A stretch of 64,000 nt of DNA from Pseudoxanthomonas dokdonensis (GCF_001431405.1 NZ_LDJL01000002.1:248001-312000), one strand, 5' to 3'. Numbered from the stretch's first letter, positions 19,553-33,342 are shown. A program made the numbers and translations. The notes: a model not told the origin generated them from the letters alone.

Positions 19553-20542
19553 ATGCCGATGACCGACTCCTCCGCCATCGCCGTGGTCATCCCTTGTTAC
19601 CGGGTCCGCGACCAGATACTGCCATTACTGGCCAGCATCGGCCCGGAGGTAGGCTGGATATACGTGGTCGATGATGCTTGCCCGCAACAAAGTGGCGAGC
19701 ACGTGCGCCGACACTGTCAGGATCCGCGCGTGCAGGTCATCACCCACGCGCAGAACAAGGGCGTCGGCGGCGCGGTCGTCAGCGGCTACCGCGCCGCCCA
19801 GGCCAGCGCCGCCAAGGTGGTGGTCAAGCTCGATGGCGACGGCCAGATGGATCCGCTGGACATTCCACGCGTATGTGGATCACTGCTGGCCGGCCATGCC
19901 GACTATGCCAAGGGCAATCGCTTCCACCGCATCGGCTTCGTCCGTGGCATGCCCTGGGTCAGGCTGCTGGGCAATGCGGTGCTGACGCTGTTGACCAAGC
20001 TGTCCAGTGGTTATTGGCAGATAGCCGACCCGACCAACGGCTACACCGCCCTGCGCCGGGAACTGATCGAAGAGCTGGAACTGGAACGGGTGGCGTACCG
20101 GTACTTTTTCGAAACCGATCTGCTGTATTACCTCAACCAGGCCCGCGCGCGCGTCATCGACGTTCCAATGCGTGCGCGCTACCAGGACGAGCCAAGCAGC
20201 CTGCGCCCGCACAAGGTCGCCCTGCCATTCCTGGCCGGGCACGCGCGCAATACCCTGCGGCGGATCGCCTACTCGTATTTCCTGCGCGGATTCTCGTTGG
20301 CAAGCCTGCAACTGCTCGCCGGCACGCTGCTGCTGATGCTGGGTGGCGCCTTCGGCATCCAGCAATGGCACCTGTCGCTGCAAACCGGCGTGCCGGCTAC
20401 CGCCGGCACGGTGATGTTGGCCGCGTTGCCGATCATCGTCGGCATCCAGATGCTGTTCTCGTGGCTCAACTTCGACGTCGCCAATGAACCGGCCCATCCC
20501 GTGCACCCCTTGTTGCGGCAACGGCAGTCGGCAAGCGGCTGA
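19553..20542 (+). CDS. Family 2 glycosyltransferase, GtrB/dolichol-phosphate-mannose synthase-like
   Basis: 329 residues. The N-terminal GT-A domain has AVVIPCYRVRDQILPLL, VVDDACPQ, NKGVGGAVVSGYRAA and the DxD-type KLDGDGQMDP; a DPTNGYTALRR acceptor block follows. Two C-terminal helices are at about 245-268 and 280-305. This is the layout of GtrB enzymes that load a sugar onto polyprenyl phosphate at the inner face of the membrane. The first codons are ATGCCGATG, so ATG 19553 or ATG 19559 could be used. It is the last gene of the three-gene unit before a strong terminator. Confidence 0.88.
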   Translation: MPMTDSSAIAVVIPCYRVRDQILPLLASIGPEVGWIYVVDDACPQQSGEHVRRHCQDPRVQVITHAQNKGVGGAVVSGYRAAQASAAKVVVKLDGDGQMDPLDIPRVCGSLLAGHADYAKGNRFHRIGFVRGMPWVRLLGNAVLTLLTKLSSGYWQIADPTNGYTALRRELIEELELERVAYRYFFETDLLYYLNQARARVIDVPMRARYQDEPSSLRPHKVALPFLAGHARNTLRRIAYSYFLRGFSLASLQLLAGTLLLMLGGAFGIQQWHLSLQTGVPATAGTVMLAALPIIVGIQMLFSWLNFDVANEPAHPVHPLLRQRQSASG

Positions 20543-20551
20543 GCAAAAAAA

Positions 20552-20575
20552 AACACCAGCCAATGCTGGTGTTTT
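20552..20575. terminator. Bidirectional terminator between glycosyltransferase and atpC
   Basis: A 9-bp stem (AACACCAGC with GCTGGTGTT, loop CAAT) is flanked by nine A on one side and five T on the other, so it works in both directions for the convergent operons. Confidence 0.92.
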
Positions 20576-20599
20576 TCGTTTGAAGCAAGTGGCGGGCGA

Positions 20600-21022
20600 T
20601 CAGTGCTTGAGGTTCTTGCGCAGGCGCTCCAGCGCGCTGAGCTGGGCGATGCTCATGGCCAACTGGGCCTGGGCATCTTCGGCACTCATCTTTTCGTCCT
20701 GGTGGGTCAGCACCCGCTGGGCTTCTTCCATGGCTGCACGCACGGCGGCTTCATCGATATCCTGCGCGCGCACGGCGGTATCGGCCAGCACGGTGACCAC
20801 CTGCGGCTGCACTTCCAGGATGCCGCCGGAGATGGCGAAATCCAGCTGCTCGCCGTTGGCCAGCGTCACCACCACCTTGCCTGGCTTCAGGCGGGTAATC
20901 AGCGGTGCGTGCTTGGGCGCAATGCCCAGCTCGCCCAGCTCACCGGTGGCCACCACCAACGTGGCTTCGCCGTGGAAGATTTCCTGCTCGGCACTGACGA
21001 TGTCGCAACGGATGGTACTCAT
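20600..21022 (-). CDS. atpC: ATP synthase F1 epsilon subunit
   Basis: 140 residues. Starts [20 protein letters not shown], with [19 protein letters not shown] of the N-terminal beta-sandwich and a C-terminal helical pair ([19 protein letters not shown]...). ATG 21022 was chosen over the longer open frame because it has AAAGAGA upstream and the family N-terminus. Last gene of the atp operon, 118 bp after atpD. Confidence 0.97.
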   Translation of the reverse strand: MSTIRCDIVSAEQEIFHGEATLVVATGELGELGIAPKHAPLITRLKPGKVVVTLANGEQLDFAISGGILEVQPQVVTVLADTAVRAQDIDEAAVRAAMEEAQRVLTHQDEKMSAEDAQAQLAMSIAQLSALERLRKNLKH

Positions 21023-21140
21023 GGAATTCTCTTTGCCGTAGGGCGGGCCCGGGCCCACCATGGGGAACTTCGTGCTGCTCAGGCGGGACATCGCCCGCCT
21101 GGGCCAATCCTCTCCCGGTCACGGGAAAGGACTCAGTGCA

Positions 21141-22559
<1,419 letters not shown>

Positions 22560-22599
22560 CTATGTAAATTCTGTTGGGGCGCCAACATCAGCGCGCGCG

Positions 22600-23463
22600 T
22601 CAAACCGCCGCTGCGCCGCTGACGATTTCCGAGATTTCCTGGGTAATCGCTGCCTGGCGGGCTTTGTTGTAAACCAGTTGCAAGGTATCGATGAGCTTGC
22701 TGGCGTTGTCGCTGGCCGCCTTCATCGCGACCATGCGCGCGGCGTGCTCGGAAGCGGTGTTTTCCAGCAATGCCTGGTACACCAGCGACTCCACGTAGCG
22801 CGTGATCACGTGATCCAGCACGGTCTGCGGGTCCGGCTCGTACAGGTAGTCCCAATCGTGGCGGGCGACCTGGGTCTCGGCGGCCGGCAACGGCAGCAGC
22901 TGGTCGAAAGCGGCGCGCTGGGTCATGGTGTTGACGAAATCGTTGTACACCAGATACACGCGGTCGACCTTGCCCTCGGTATAGGCGTCCAGCATCACCT
23001 TGATCACGCCAATCAGCTGGTCCAGCTTCGGCGCATCACCCAGGTGGGAAACGCTGCCGAGCATGTTGACCTTGATCCGGCGGAAGAAGACCGAGGCCTT
23101 CTGGCCGATGGTGACCACGTCGACCTCGGCGCCCTTGTCCTGCCACTGGCGCACGTCGCCCAGCAGCTTGCGGAACAGGTTGTTGTTGAGGCCGCCGGCC
23201 AGGCCACGGTCCGAGGAAATGATGATGTAGCCGACCCGCTTGATCTCGGACCGCTCGACCATGAACGGGTGCTGGTAATCGGTGTTGGCCTGGGCCAGGT
23301 GACCGATGACCTGCCGCATCGCCCGCGCGTACGGCCGCGAGGTCTTCATGCGGTCCTGTGCCTTGCGGATTTTTGAAGCCGAGACCATTTCCAGCGCGCG
23401 CGTCACCTTGCGGGTGTTCTGCACGCTCTTGATCTTGGTTTTGATTTCACGACCGCCAGCCAT
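22600..23463 (-). CDS. atpG: ATP synthase F1 gamma subunit
   Basis: 287 residues forming the central stalk. Begins [20 protein letters not shown] and ends with the coiled C-terminal helix [20 protein letters not shown], both diagnostic. It follows atpA after a 111-bp gap filled by three GTAG-type palindromes, the longest of the large gaps in this operon. Confidence 0.99.
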   Translation of the reverse strand: MAGGREIKTKIKSVQNTRKVTRALEMVSASKIRKAQDRMKTSRPYARAMRQVIGHLAQANTDYQHPFMVERSEIKRVGYIIISSDRGLAGGLNNNLFRKLLGDVRQWQDKGAEVDVVTIGQKASVFFRRIKVNMLGSVSHLGDAPKLDQLIGVIKVMLDAYTEGKVDRVYLVYNDFVNTMTQRAAFDQLLPLPAAETQVARHDWDYLYEPDPQTVLDHVITRYVESLVYQALLENTASEHAARMVAMKAASDNASKLIDTLQLVYNKARQAAITQEISEIVSGAAAV

Positions 23464-23474
23464 TTTCTCTTCCC

Positions 23475-23560
23475 GTAGAGCGGAGCAAGCCCCGCTTGGT
23501 TTTCCCGTAGAGCGGAGCTTGCTCCGCTGCTGTTTGCCGCAAGGCGGAGCAAGCTCCGCC
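23475..23560. repeat. Three GTAG-type REP palindromes inside the atp operon
   Basis: Unit a is GTAGAGCGGAGCAAGCCCCG plus CT (23475-23496, one mismatch in the stem). Unit b is GTAGAGCGGAGCTTGCTCCG plus CT (23507-23528), identical to the copy at 15642. Unit c is the stem-only GGCGGAGCAAGCTCCGCC (23543-23560) in the opposite arm order. They fill the atpA-atpG gap, so any transcript has up to three hairpins between the alpha and gamma reading frames. Confidence 0.88.
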
Positions 23561-23574
23561 CTGCGCTTGTTGCC

Positions 23575-25122
<1,548 letters not shown>

Positions 25123-25195
25123 TTTGATTTCCTGTTAGGCAGGCCGTGGCCCACCATCATGTTCGGCTGGCCGGGGCCTGCCTTCGTGTTGTCGT

Positions 25196-25720
25196 TTAAT
25201 CCGCCAGAGCAGTCTGCAGACGGGCCAACTTGCCTTTCAGCGAGCCATCGATGACCACGTCGCCGGCGTCGATGATGGCGCCGCCGATCAGTGATTCATC
25301 GACCGCGGTGTCCAGTTCGACGTCATGGCCGAAACGCTTCTTCAGCGCAGCCCTGATGCTCTCCAGCTCCGCCGCCGGCAGCGCGGTGGCCGAGGTCACC
25401 CGTGCCTTGACCACATGCTCGGCCTCGGCGCGCAGTTGCTCGTACAGCGCCGCGATTTCCGGCAATGCCTGCAGGCGGTTGGCGTCGGCCAGCATGGTCA
25501 GGAAACGGCTGACCGTCTCGCTGGCATCGGCCGGGGCCAACAGGCTGACGGCATCGGTGCCGGCCAGTTGCGGGTTGGGCAGCAGCGCTGCCACCCGCGG
25601 GTCCGCCGCCACGTGCGCGGCAAAGCCCAGCGCTTGCGACCAGGCGGCGAGGTTGCCTTCTTCGCGCGCAACCGCGAAAGCGGCGCGGGCGTAGGGGCGT
25701 GCGACGGTAAGGGCCTGCAT
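25196..25720 (-). CDS. atpH: ATP synthase F1 delta subunit
   Basis: 174 residues. N-terminal helical domain starting LTVARPYARAAFAVAREEG, C-terminal ESLIGGAIIDAGDVVIDGSLKGKL. It is part of the peripheral stalk and starts 3 bp after the atpF stop. Confidence 0.97.
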   Translation of the reverse strand: MQALTVARPYARAAFAVAREEGNLAAWSQALGFAAHVAADPRVAALLPNPQLAGTDAVSLLAPADASETVSRFLTMLADANRLQALPEIAALYEQLRAEAEHVVKARVTSATALPAAELESIRAALKKRFGHDVELDTAVDESLIGGAIIDAGDVVIDGSLKGKLARLQTALAD

Positions 25721-25723
25721 CGA

Positions 25724-26194
25724 TCAGATCTCCGCGGCGAGTTCGTCGAGCAGCGCCTTGTGGGCGTTGGCGTCGATTTCGCGCTTCAACAGTTTTTCGG
25801 CACCGCTCACCGCCAGCACCGACACCTGCTTGCGCAGATCTTCGCGGGCACGCGTGGCAGCGGCGTCGATTTCAGCCTGGGCCAGTTCTTTCTGGCGGTT
25901 GGCTTCGGCAATGGCCTCGTTCTTGGCGGCATCGACGATCTGGTTGGCACGGGCGTGCGCCTGATCGATGATTTCATTGGCCTTGGTACGGGCTTCTTTC
26001 AGTGCCTCGTTGACCTTTTCATGGGCCTGCGCCAAGTCCTTCTGGCTGCGATCGGCAGCGGCCAGGCCTTCGGCAATTTTCTTTTGGCGTTCTTCCAGGG
26101 CCGCATTGAGCGGCGGCCAAATGAACTTCATCGTGAACCAGACCAGGATCGCGAAAGAGAGCATCTGACCGAAGATAGTCATGTTGAGATTCAT
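25724..26194 (-). CDS. atpF: ATP synthase Fo subunit b
   Basis: 156 residues. One N-terminal membrane helix (about 5-25, [20 protein letters not shown]), then a long charged Ala-rich coiled coil to the end. Length and layout are those of the E. coli type homodimeric b subunit; no second b' gene is present. Confidence 0.98.
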   Translation of the reverse strand: MNLNMTIFGQMLSFAILVWFTMKFIWPPLNAALEERQKKIAEGLAAADRSQKDLAQAHEKVNEALKEARTKANEIIDQAHARANQIVDAAKNEAIAEANRQKELAQAEIDAAATRAREDLRKQVSVLAVSGAEKLLKREIDANAHKALLDELAAEI

Positions 26195-26284
26195 GACGGG
26201 TCCTCGACGGTATTCATGATTGGCCGGTCACCCGGCCAAAGGCCCATGGCCGCATTCATCCGAATGCGGCCACTGAGTTGCTTA

Positions 26285-26581
<297 letters not shown>

Positions 26582-26645
26582 TTATTGATTGAAGGTAAGG
26601 GTGAAGCGGAAAACGGGGTTGGAAGCGTGTTGCGAAAATCCTGGA

Positions 26646-27849
<1,204 letters not shown>

Positions 27850-27910
27850 TTGAAAGTCCTACGGATTTGGCGGGTTACAAGGCCCAAGGAGCGCCTCGCC
27901 GAGCCGCAAA

Positions 27911-27940
27911 ATTATAGCAGTCGGTTGTTTGAGGGAACAA
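27911..27940 (-). promoter_or_regulatory. Main promoter of the atp operon
   Basis: On the minus strand, TTGTTC (revcomp of 27935-27940) and a perfect TATAAT (revcomp of 27911-27916) are 18 bp apart, about 60 bp upstream of atpI. The region is the most AT-rich near the operon head. Confidence 0.75.
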
Positions 27941-27945
27941 CCGGC

Positions 27946-28136
27946 AAAGGTATGTGAACCGGGGCCGCTGGGCACAAGGCAGCGGATTGTCGTCAGGACA
28001 AGGGCTTAGCTGATTTCGGGGCGCGCGCCTGTTCATCAAATTTTGCGCGCAGCACCGGAACTTTGCGCAAAACCGCCGGTCTGTGACTTACGGTCTGCCT
28101 CAACATTCCTCGTCCGAAGCTCCGTCGCAGACCCCA
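27946..28136. other. Gene-free stretch before a + strand terminator, possible small RNA
   Basis: No protein gene fits on the + strand between the atp promoter and the outer-membrane gene at 28302, yet a strong + strand terminator follows at 28137. Two TTTGCGC-containing segments (near 28042 and 28062) and GTCTGC/GCAGAC arms (about 28094 and 28126) could fold. I could not find a good promoter, so the small-RNA reading is tentative. Confidence 0.3.
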
Positions 28137-28173
28137 GAAGCCCCGCGGCCCGACGCCCGGGGCTTCGTCTTTT
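28137..28173 (+). terminator. Rho-independent terminator upstream of the outer-membrane gene
   Basis: A 9-bp stem, GAAGCCCCG (28137-28145) with CGGGGCTTC (28158-28166), then GTCTTTT. No reading frame precedes it on the + strand. Confidence 0.8.
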
Positions 28174-28301
28174 GGTGACTTGATACACAAAAGTGATGTC
28201 GCGGCGCAGCACGTCCAGCATCGGTTCAGCAGCTTCACCCGCTTTCCACGATTCAGCTTCGACGCTAGGTGGGTCATCCCCCATCTTTGGAGCGTTACCG
28301 C

Positions 28302-29111
28302 ATGTACCGATTGACCTGCCTGTCGCTGGCCATGAGCGCCAGCCTGATGGCCTTTGCCCTGCCCGCCGCGGCGGCCGACAACAATGACCGCTTCACCCTG
28401 CGCCTGGGCGCGATGAACGTCGATGCCGATGGCGTGCTGAGCGGCGCCACCCAGGTGCTGGGCGAGGATATCGGGTTTTCCGAGGACTTTGATTTTGGCA
28501 GCAAGGAAGTGGTGCCGCGGGTCGATGGCGTATTTCGCTTCGGCAACCGCAACCGGCTGATTTTCGATTACTTCCAGTATGACAAGGACCAGCGCGCGAC
28601 CCTGGGCCAGGACCTGTCGTACGACGACATCACCCTGCCGGCCGGCAGCTTTGCCAAGGGCAAGGTCAAGTTCCAGCTGGCCAGCCTGATGTATGACTAC
28701 TCGGTGGTCGACACCCCGACCTTCACCATGGGCCTGCAGATTGGTGCCGAGTGGGCCAAGCTGGAAGGCAACCTGTATGCCGAAGCCGGCGAGTACAGCT
28801 ACGAAACCAGCAACAGCGAAGACGGTTACGCGCCTGTGGTCGGCCTGCGCCTGACCGCCACCCCGAACGAGCATTGGCTGTTCAATGTGCAGGGCCAGTA
28901 CCTGGACGCCGACTGGGGCGACTTTGGCGACTACGAAGGCAGCATCAGCCGAGCCAACGCCATCGCCGAATACCGCTTTACCGACAATTTCGGCGTCTTC
29001 GCCGGCTACGACTGGTTCAAACTGGATGTCGAACGCAGCGGCAGCGACGGCCTGCTGGGACTTGATCAGCGTTTCAAGGGGCCGGTCGCCGGGGTGACCT
29101 TCGCTTTTTGA
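28302..29111 (+). CDS. Outer-membrane beta-barrel protein
   Basis: 269 residues. Signal peptide MYRLTCLSLAMSASLMAFAL...AAAA cleaved near residue 24, then alternating amphipathic strands (RFTLRLGAMNV, RLIFDYFQYDKD, FQLASLMYDYSV, FTMGLQIGAEWA, APVVGLRLTATP, WLFNVQGQYLDADWG, ANAIAEYRF, FGVFAGYDWFKLDV) ending in terminal phenylalanine VAGVTFAF. This is an 8-10-strand barrel of unknown role, in the OmpA/OmpW-like size class. Start ATG 28302 has TTGGAG upstream. Monocistronic. Confidence 0.8.
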   Translation: MYRLTCLSLAMSASLMAFALPAAAADNNDRFTLRLGAMNVDADGVLSGATQVLGEDIGFSEDFDFGSKEVVPRVDGVFRFGNRNRLIFDYFQYDKDQRATLGQDLSYDDITLPAGSFAKGKVKFQLASLMYDYSVVDTPTFTMGLQIGAEWAKLEGNLYAEAGEYSYETSNSEDGYAPVVGLRLTATPNEHWLFNVQGQYLDADWGDFGDYEGSISRANAIAEYRFTDNFGVFAGYDWFKLDVERSGSDGLLGLDQRFKGPVAGVTFAF

Positions 29112-29232
29112 TCGCGATGGCGCGGTGCCTGCTTGGCGCCGCGCCCCTGTCGACTGCCAGGTCGGTCACAGCCGTGGCCAGCGGGCAGCGGACGCAATAG
29201 CTGCTGCCTATCGAACCCAGCGGCACAATTCA

Positions 29233-29261
29233 TTGGATTTGGCCGTGCGTCGCCCCATAAT
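29233..29261 (+). promoter_or_regulatory. Promoter of the DUF2061 gene
   Basis: TTGGAT (29233-29238) and CATAAT (29256-29261) are separated by 17 bp. The -10 overlaps the Fur-like palindrome. Confidence 0.6.
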
Positions 29262-29277
29262 GAGATTGATTCTCATT
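29259..29277. promoter_or_regulatory. Fur-box-like operator
   Basis: A 19-bp perfect inverted repeat, AATGAGA-TTGAT-TCTCATT, very close to the AATGAGAATnATTCTCATT sites known for Fur in Xanthomonas-type bacteria. It covers the -10 and start region and ends 13 bp before the ATG at 29291, so binding would block transcription. Confidence 0.75.
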
Positions 29278-29290
29278 TGGAACGTGTGTC

Positions 29291-29524
29291 ATGACCAAGA
29301 CCCTGAGCTTCGCCGGCCTGCATTTCAGCGTGGCATTCCTGCTGGGCTGGCTGTTCACCGGCAGCGTGCTGGTCGGTGGCGCCTTGGCGCTGGTGGAGCC
29401 GGCCTGCAATACCGTGGTGTTCCACTTCCATGAAAAAGTGTGGAAGCGGATCGAAGCTAGGCGCGCCCAGCGCGCTGGCGACCAAGCCCTGTTGCCTTCC
29501 TCGCCGCCGGCCATGGCCGGCTGA
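29291..29524 (+). CDS. DUF2061 family small membrane protein
   Basis: 77 residues, one or two helices (about 8-45, FSVAFLLGWLFTGSVLVGGALALV), then the family tail EPACNTVVFHFHEKVWKRIEARR. The function of DUF2061 is not established. The Fur-like operator 13 bp upstream points to iron-regulated expression. Confidence 0.85.
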   Translation: MTKTLSFAGLHFSVAFLLGWLFTGSVLVGGALALVEPACNTVVFHFHEKVWKRIEARRAQRAGDQALLPSSPPAMAG

Positions 29525-29587
29525 TCCTGCTCAGCAGCGCTAGTCAGCCACGCTACTCGCTTGGCCCTGGGTCGGCGCGGGCGCGGC

Positions 29588-30259
29588 TTACATCTGCTTG
29601 AGCACGCACGCGTAGGTCGCCGACGGCATCATCCCCATCGCCGCGCGGCGCTGGTCCAGCTCGGCCAGCGGCGCTTGCACCGGTTTCATCTTCATCTGCG
29701 CGCCAACGCCTTCGTACTGGCTGCCGTAACGCTGCGGCTTGCCTTGCGCCACCAGCACCCGGTCGGTCAGCAAGGCCAGCTGCTCCTTGCTGATGGCCGC
29801 ATCCTCGCGTGCGACCAGCACCGCCAGCATCCTTGACTGCAGCTCAGGGTCGGCGTCGGCATGCTGCAGCAGCAACCAGGCCGCTGCAGCGCCGTCAGCA
29901 CCGACCTGGCTGCTGTCGGGGAAGCCCTGGCGATCGATTATCTGCCGCAGGCGCTGCAGATTGTGCTGGTCCACCTGCTGCCACTGCTGCGTCTGTTCCG
30001 GCGTTAACGCGGTACCCGCCGGCATCGCCGCGCGCACCCGCTGGTCCTCGGCCCCCATCTGCAGCAGTTCCTCGCGCAGGGCCGACTGGCTGGGCGTGGC
30101 CACGGTAGCCGGCGGTCGCATCTGGGCATTCTTCCCAGCCAGCCATTGCGCGCCACCGGGGCAGGCCGCCAGTAGTTGGCTGATGTCGTTGTCCGTGTCC
30201 TGTGCATGCGCCAGGCAAGGCAGCAGCAATATCGACAGGCAAGTGGCCCAGGTGCGCAT
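29588..30259 (-). CDS. Exported DUF6624-like protein
   Basis: 223 residues. Signal peptide MRTWATCLSILLLPCLAHAQ (cleavage after HA-Q). The middle carries the DUF6624 pattern: EELLQMGAEDQRVRAAM, DQHNLQRLRQIIDRQGFP, VGADGAAAAWLLLQHADADP. Probably periplasmic; no enzymatic motif is known. It stands alone, facing lpdA across a terminator. Confidence 0.75.
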   Translation of the reverse strand: MRTWATCLSILLLPCLAHAQDTDNDISQLLAACPGGAQWLAGKNAQMRPPATVATPSQSALREELLQMGAEDQRVRAAMPAGTALTPEQTQQWQQVDQHNLQRLRQIIDRQGFPDSSQVGADGAAAAWLLLQHADADPELQSRMLAVLVAREDAAISKEQLALLTDRVLVAQGKPQRYGSQYEGVGAQMKMKPVQAPLAELDQRRAAMGMMPSATYACVLKQM

Positions 30260-30299
30260 TGGATCATTCCTTGATGGCAGGCCCTGACTGTAACAAAAG

Positions 30300-30324
30300 A
30301 AAAGCCCCGGCCAGCGGGGCTTTT
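30300..30324. terminator. Terminator of the aceF-mscS-lpdA unit
   Basis: A 9-bp stem, AAAAGCCCC with GGGGCTTTT, 7-nt loop, lying 21 bp after the lpdA stop on the minus strand; the stem itself supplies the T run. Confidence 0.85.
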
Positions 30325-30345
30325 CATCGCCGCGTCGAGCCGGGC

Positions 30346-32157
30346 TTATTTCTTTTTTGGAATGTACAGATCGGTGATGGTGCCATCGTGGATCTCGGCC
30401 GACATCGCCACCGACTCGCTCAAGGTCGGATGGGCATGGATGGTGTGGCCGATGTCCTCGGCCTCGGCACCCATCTCGATGGCCAGGCCAATCTCGGCCA
30501 GCAGTTCACCAGCGTGCACGCCGACAATCGCGCCGCCGATGATGCGGTGGGTGGCTTCGTCGAAGATCAGCTTGGTGAAGCCTTCGGTGCGACCGACGCC
30601 GATCGCGCGACCGCTGGCCGCCCACGGGAACTTGGCCACGCCGACCTTCAGGCCCTTGGCCTTGGCTTCGGTTTCGGTCACCCCGACCCAGGCGATTTCC
30701 GGATTGGTGTAGGCCACCGACGGAATTACCCGCGCCACCCACTCCTTCTTCTCGCCAAAGGCGACTTCGGCGGCCAGTTTGCCCTCGTGGGTGGCCTTGT
30801 GCGCCAGCATCGGCTGGCCGACCAGATCACCGATGGCGAAGATATGCGGCACGTTGGTGCGCATCTGGTTGGTGACCGGGATGAAGCCGCGTTCGCTGAC
30901 CTGCACGCCGGCCTTTTCCGCATCCAGCTTGGCCCCGTTCGGCGAGCGGCCGACCGCCACCAGTACCCGGTCGTAGGTGCCGCTTTCCAGTTCCGGCTTC
31001 TGGCCCTCGCTGGCGCTTTCGAAACTGACGGTGATGCCTTTCTTGTCGGCCTTGACTCCGGCGGCCTTGGTCTTCAGATGAACCTGCACGCCCTGCTTCT
31101 TGAGCCGGTCGGCCAGCGGCTTGACCAGATCCTTGTCGGCACCGGGCATCAACTGGTCCATGAATTCGACAACCGTGACCTGGCTGCCCAGGCCGCTGTA
31201 GACGGTCGCCATTTCCAGGCCGATGATGCCGCCGCCGACCACCAGCATCGACTTCGGCACTTCAGCCAGTTCCAGCGCGTCGGTGGAGTCCATCACCCGC
31301 GGGTCGTCCCACGGGAAGTTCGGCAGTTTCACCGCCTGCGAGCCGGCGGCGATGATGCAGTGCTGGAAACGCAGCAACTGGGTACCGCCATCGGCGATGC
31401 TGATTTCCAGCTCGTTGGGCGAGACGAAACGGGCCACGCCGGTGACGGTGCGTACCTTGCGCTGCTTGGCCATGCCGGACAGGCCCTTGGTCAGCTGGCC
31501 GACTACTTTCTGCTTGTACTCGCGCAGCTTGTCCAGGTTGATTTTCGGCTTGCCGAAATCAACGCCGAAATCAGCCGCGTGGGCGGCTTCATCGATTACC
31601 GCAGCCGAATGCAGCAGCGCCTTGGACGGAATGCAGCCGACATTGAGGCAGACACCGCCCAGCGATTCGTAGCGTTCGATCAGCACCGTGTCCATGCCCA
31701 GATCAGCCGAACGGAACGCGGCGGTATAGCCGCCCGGGCCGGCGCCGATGACCACCATCTGGCATTCGATGTCGGCTGCTTTGCCGCTGGCCATCGCCGG
31801 CTTGGGCGCGGCCGGTTCGGCCGGTGCGCGCGGCGAGGGCGCCACCGGCGGCTTGGCGGCCGGGGCTTCGGCCTTGGCCGGCGCGGCCGGCTTGGACTCG
31901 GCTGCCGCGGGGGCGCCTTCGGCTTCCAGGATGGCCACCACGCTGCCTTCGGACAAGGTGTCGCCGAGCTTGACCTTCAGCTCCTTGACCACGCCGGCGG
32001 CCGAGGACGGCACTTCCAGCGTGGCCTTGTCCGATTCCAGGGTGACCAGGCCCTGGTCCTTGGCCACGGTGTCACCCACCGCCACCAGGATCTCGATCAC
32101 CGGCACGTCGGTGTAATCACCGATGTCGGGTACTTTCACTTCCACCGTATTGGCCAT
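30346..32157 (-). CDS. lpdA: Dihydrolipoamide dehydrogenase with N-terminal lipoyl domain (PDH E3)
   Basis: 603 residues from ATG 32157 (ATG 32160 is adjacent). An N-terminal lipoyl domain carries the lipoylated lysine in ESDKATLEV (about K44). An Ala/Pro-rich linker (about 85-125) is followed by FAD-dependent E3: [17 protein letters not shown], redox disulfide [20 protein letters not shown] site [20 protein letters not shown] and C-terminal His-Glu in HAHPTLSE. It reoxidises the lipoyl groups of pyruvate dehydrogenase. The fused lipoyl domain is found in Neisseria, Xanthomonas and relatives. The start overlaps the MscS stop, so translation is coupled. Confidence 0.97.
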   Translation of the reverse strand: MANTVEVKVPDIGDYTDVPVIEILVAVGDTVAKDQGLVTLESDKATLEVPSSAAGVVKELKVKLGDTLSEGSVVAILEAEGAPAAAESKPAAPAKAEAPAAKPPVAPSPRAPAEPAAPKPAMASGKAADIECQMVVIGAGPGGYTAAFRSADLGMDTVLIERYESLGGVCLNVGCIPSKALLHSAAVIDEAAHAADFGVDFGKPKINLDKLREYKQKVVGQLTKGLSGMAKQRKVRTVTGVARFVSPNELEISIADGGTQLLRFQHCIIAAGSQAVKLPNFPWDDPRVMDSTDALELAEVPKSMLVVGGGIIGLEMATVYSGLGSQVTVVEFMDQLMPGADKDLVKPLADRLKKQGVQVHLKTKAAGVKADKKGITVSFESASEGQKPELESGTYDRVLVAVGRSPNGAKLDAEKAGVQVSERGFIPVTNQMRTNVPHIFAIGDLVGQPMLAHKATHEGKLAAEVAFGEKKEWVARVIPSVAYTNPEIAWVGVTETEAKAKGLKVGVAKFPWAASGRAIGVGRTEGFTKLIFDEATHRIIGGAIVGVHAGELLAEIGLAIEMGAEAEDIGHTIHAHPTLSESVAMSAEIHDGTITDLYIPKKK

Positions 32158-33269
32158 CATTGTTCTCCAGGGTCCGAGGGGGCGGCCTTGTCGGCCTCGG
32201 CGTCTTCGCGAATCGCGCGGTGGACATCATCCACCGCGTCATTGCGCGCAGGCGCCTGCTTGTTGTGCGGGTTTGAATCAGCATCGCTCGCGGCGGCGTC
32301 CAGCTTCAGCGCACGCAACGCGGCCTTGCCGTCGAGCCCGAACAGGCTGCGCACATGCAGGTCCTGCTGCGGGAACGGAATCTCGATATCGTACTTCTGC
32401 AGCGCGCTGTGCAGCGCCCAGTTGTAAGCGGCCTTGACTGCCGAGGGACGCTTGGTGGCATCGGCGGTCAGCCATACCACCAGTTCGAAGTTCAGGCTGC
32501 TGTCGCCGAATTCGGTCAGCCACACCTGCGGCTTGCGCTTGCCGTCCAGGGCCAGCGTGAAAGGCACTTCGGCGGCCGCTTCCAGCGCGGCCTGCTTGAC
32601 CACTTCCTTGTCGGTGCCATAGGCCACGCCAAAAGGAATGCGCTGGCGGCGCGAGACTTCGCGGTGGGTCCAGTTGACCACCCGGCCGCTGACGAATTCG
32701 GAATTTGGGACCAGGATGTCGATGTTGTCGTTGGTGACGATGGCCGTGGCGCGGATATGGATGTCGCGCACCTCGCCATGCACGCCGGATTCGAGCTCGA
32801 CGAAATCGCCGACCTTCAGCGACTTGTCGAACAGCAGGATCAGCCCGGACACGAAGTTGCTGAAAATCGACTGCAGGCCAAAGCCCAGGCCCACGCCCAG
32901 GCCGCCGGCCAGCAGGCCCAGCTTGCCCACCGGCACCCCGGCCACTTCCAGCGCCAACCAGGCGCCCAGCGCGAACAGCACGTACTGGATGACCCGCGAC
33001 AAGGTGTACAGCGAGGCCTTGTTGGTCTGCGGATGACGATTGGCGTAGCGCCCCAGCAAGGCCTTCAGCAGCCACACCAGCACCCAGGTGACGACCAGCA
33101 CCAGAATCGCGGCAATCAGCTCGCCCACGGTCAGGCCCAGGCCGGAGACGTTGAACAGCTCGCGATTGAGCAGGCTGGCCAGATCCTCGCGCCCCGTGCG
33201 TACCGCGCGGTTGGCGATGCTGCCGGCAGTTTCACCGCCGGCAGCGGCAGCCATCCAGTGCATGTTCAT
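32157..33269 (-). CDS. MscS-family mechanosensitive channel
   Basis: 370 residues. Helices at about 50-70, 90-108 and 112-140, the last being the pore helix with the Gly/Ala pattern [29 protein letters not shown]. Then a beta domain ([38 protein letters not shown]) and an alpha/beta C-terminal domain, with an acidic low-complexity tail. It gates on membrane tension to release solutes. Its stop (TGA) is interlaced with the ATGATG of lpdA, and it lies 73 bp after aceF; an ion channel inside a PDH operon is unexpected. Confidence 0.93.
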   Translation of the reverse strand: MNMHWMAAAAGGETAGSIANRAVRTGREDLASLLNRELFNVSGLGLTVGELIAAILVLVVTWVLVWLLKALLGRYANRHPQTNKASLYTLSRVIQYVLFALGAWLALEVAGVPVGKLGLLAGGLGVGLGFGLQSIFSNFVSGLILLFDKSLKVGDFVELESGVHGEVRDIHIRATAIVTNDNIDILVPNSEFVSGRVVNWTHREVSRRQRIPFGVAYGTDKEVVKQAALEAAAEVPFTLALDGKRKPQVWLTEFGDSSLNFELVVWLTADATKRPSAVKAAYNWALHSALQKYDIEIPFPQQDLHVRSLFGLDGKAALRALKLDAAASDADSNPHNKQAPARNDAVDDVHRAIREDAEADKAAPSDPGEQ

Positions 33270-33342
33270 CCGATGACATCCATGTAGTGCGCCCGTCGTC
33301 CCAGCCGGGAACGCCGGGCGCGGGTCAAGCCGACGCGCTCGA

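Noticed and set aside
15734-20542. Insertion or prophage at the glycosylation module
   Set aside because: GtrA/GtrB genes can be phage-borne, but no integrase, attachment repeat or base-composition break is visible at either end.
23464-23574. Possible CRISPR array at the three repeats in the atp operon
   Set aside because: Units are palindromes of 18-22 bp with spacers of 10-14 bp and mixed orientation; this fits REP/GTAG elements, not CRISPR.
30202-32427. A 741-codon + strand frame over lpdA
   Set aside because: Gly/His/Arg low-complexity shadow of a complete E3 gene.
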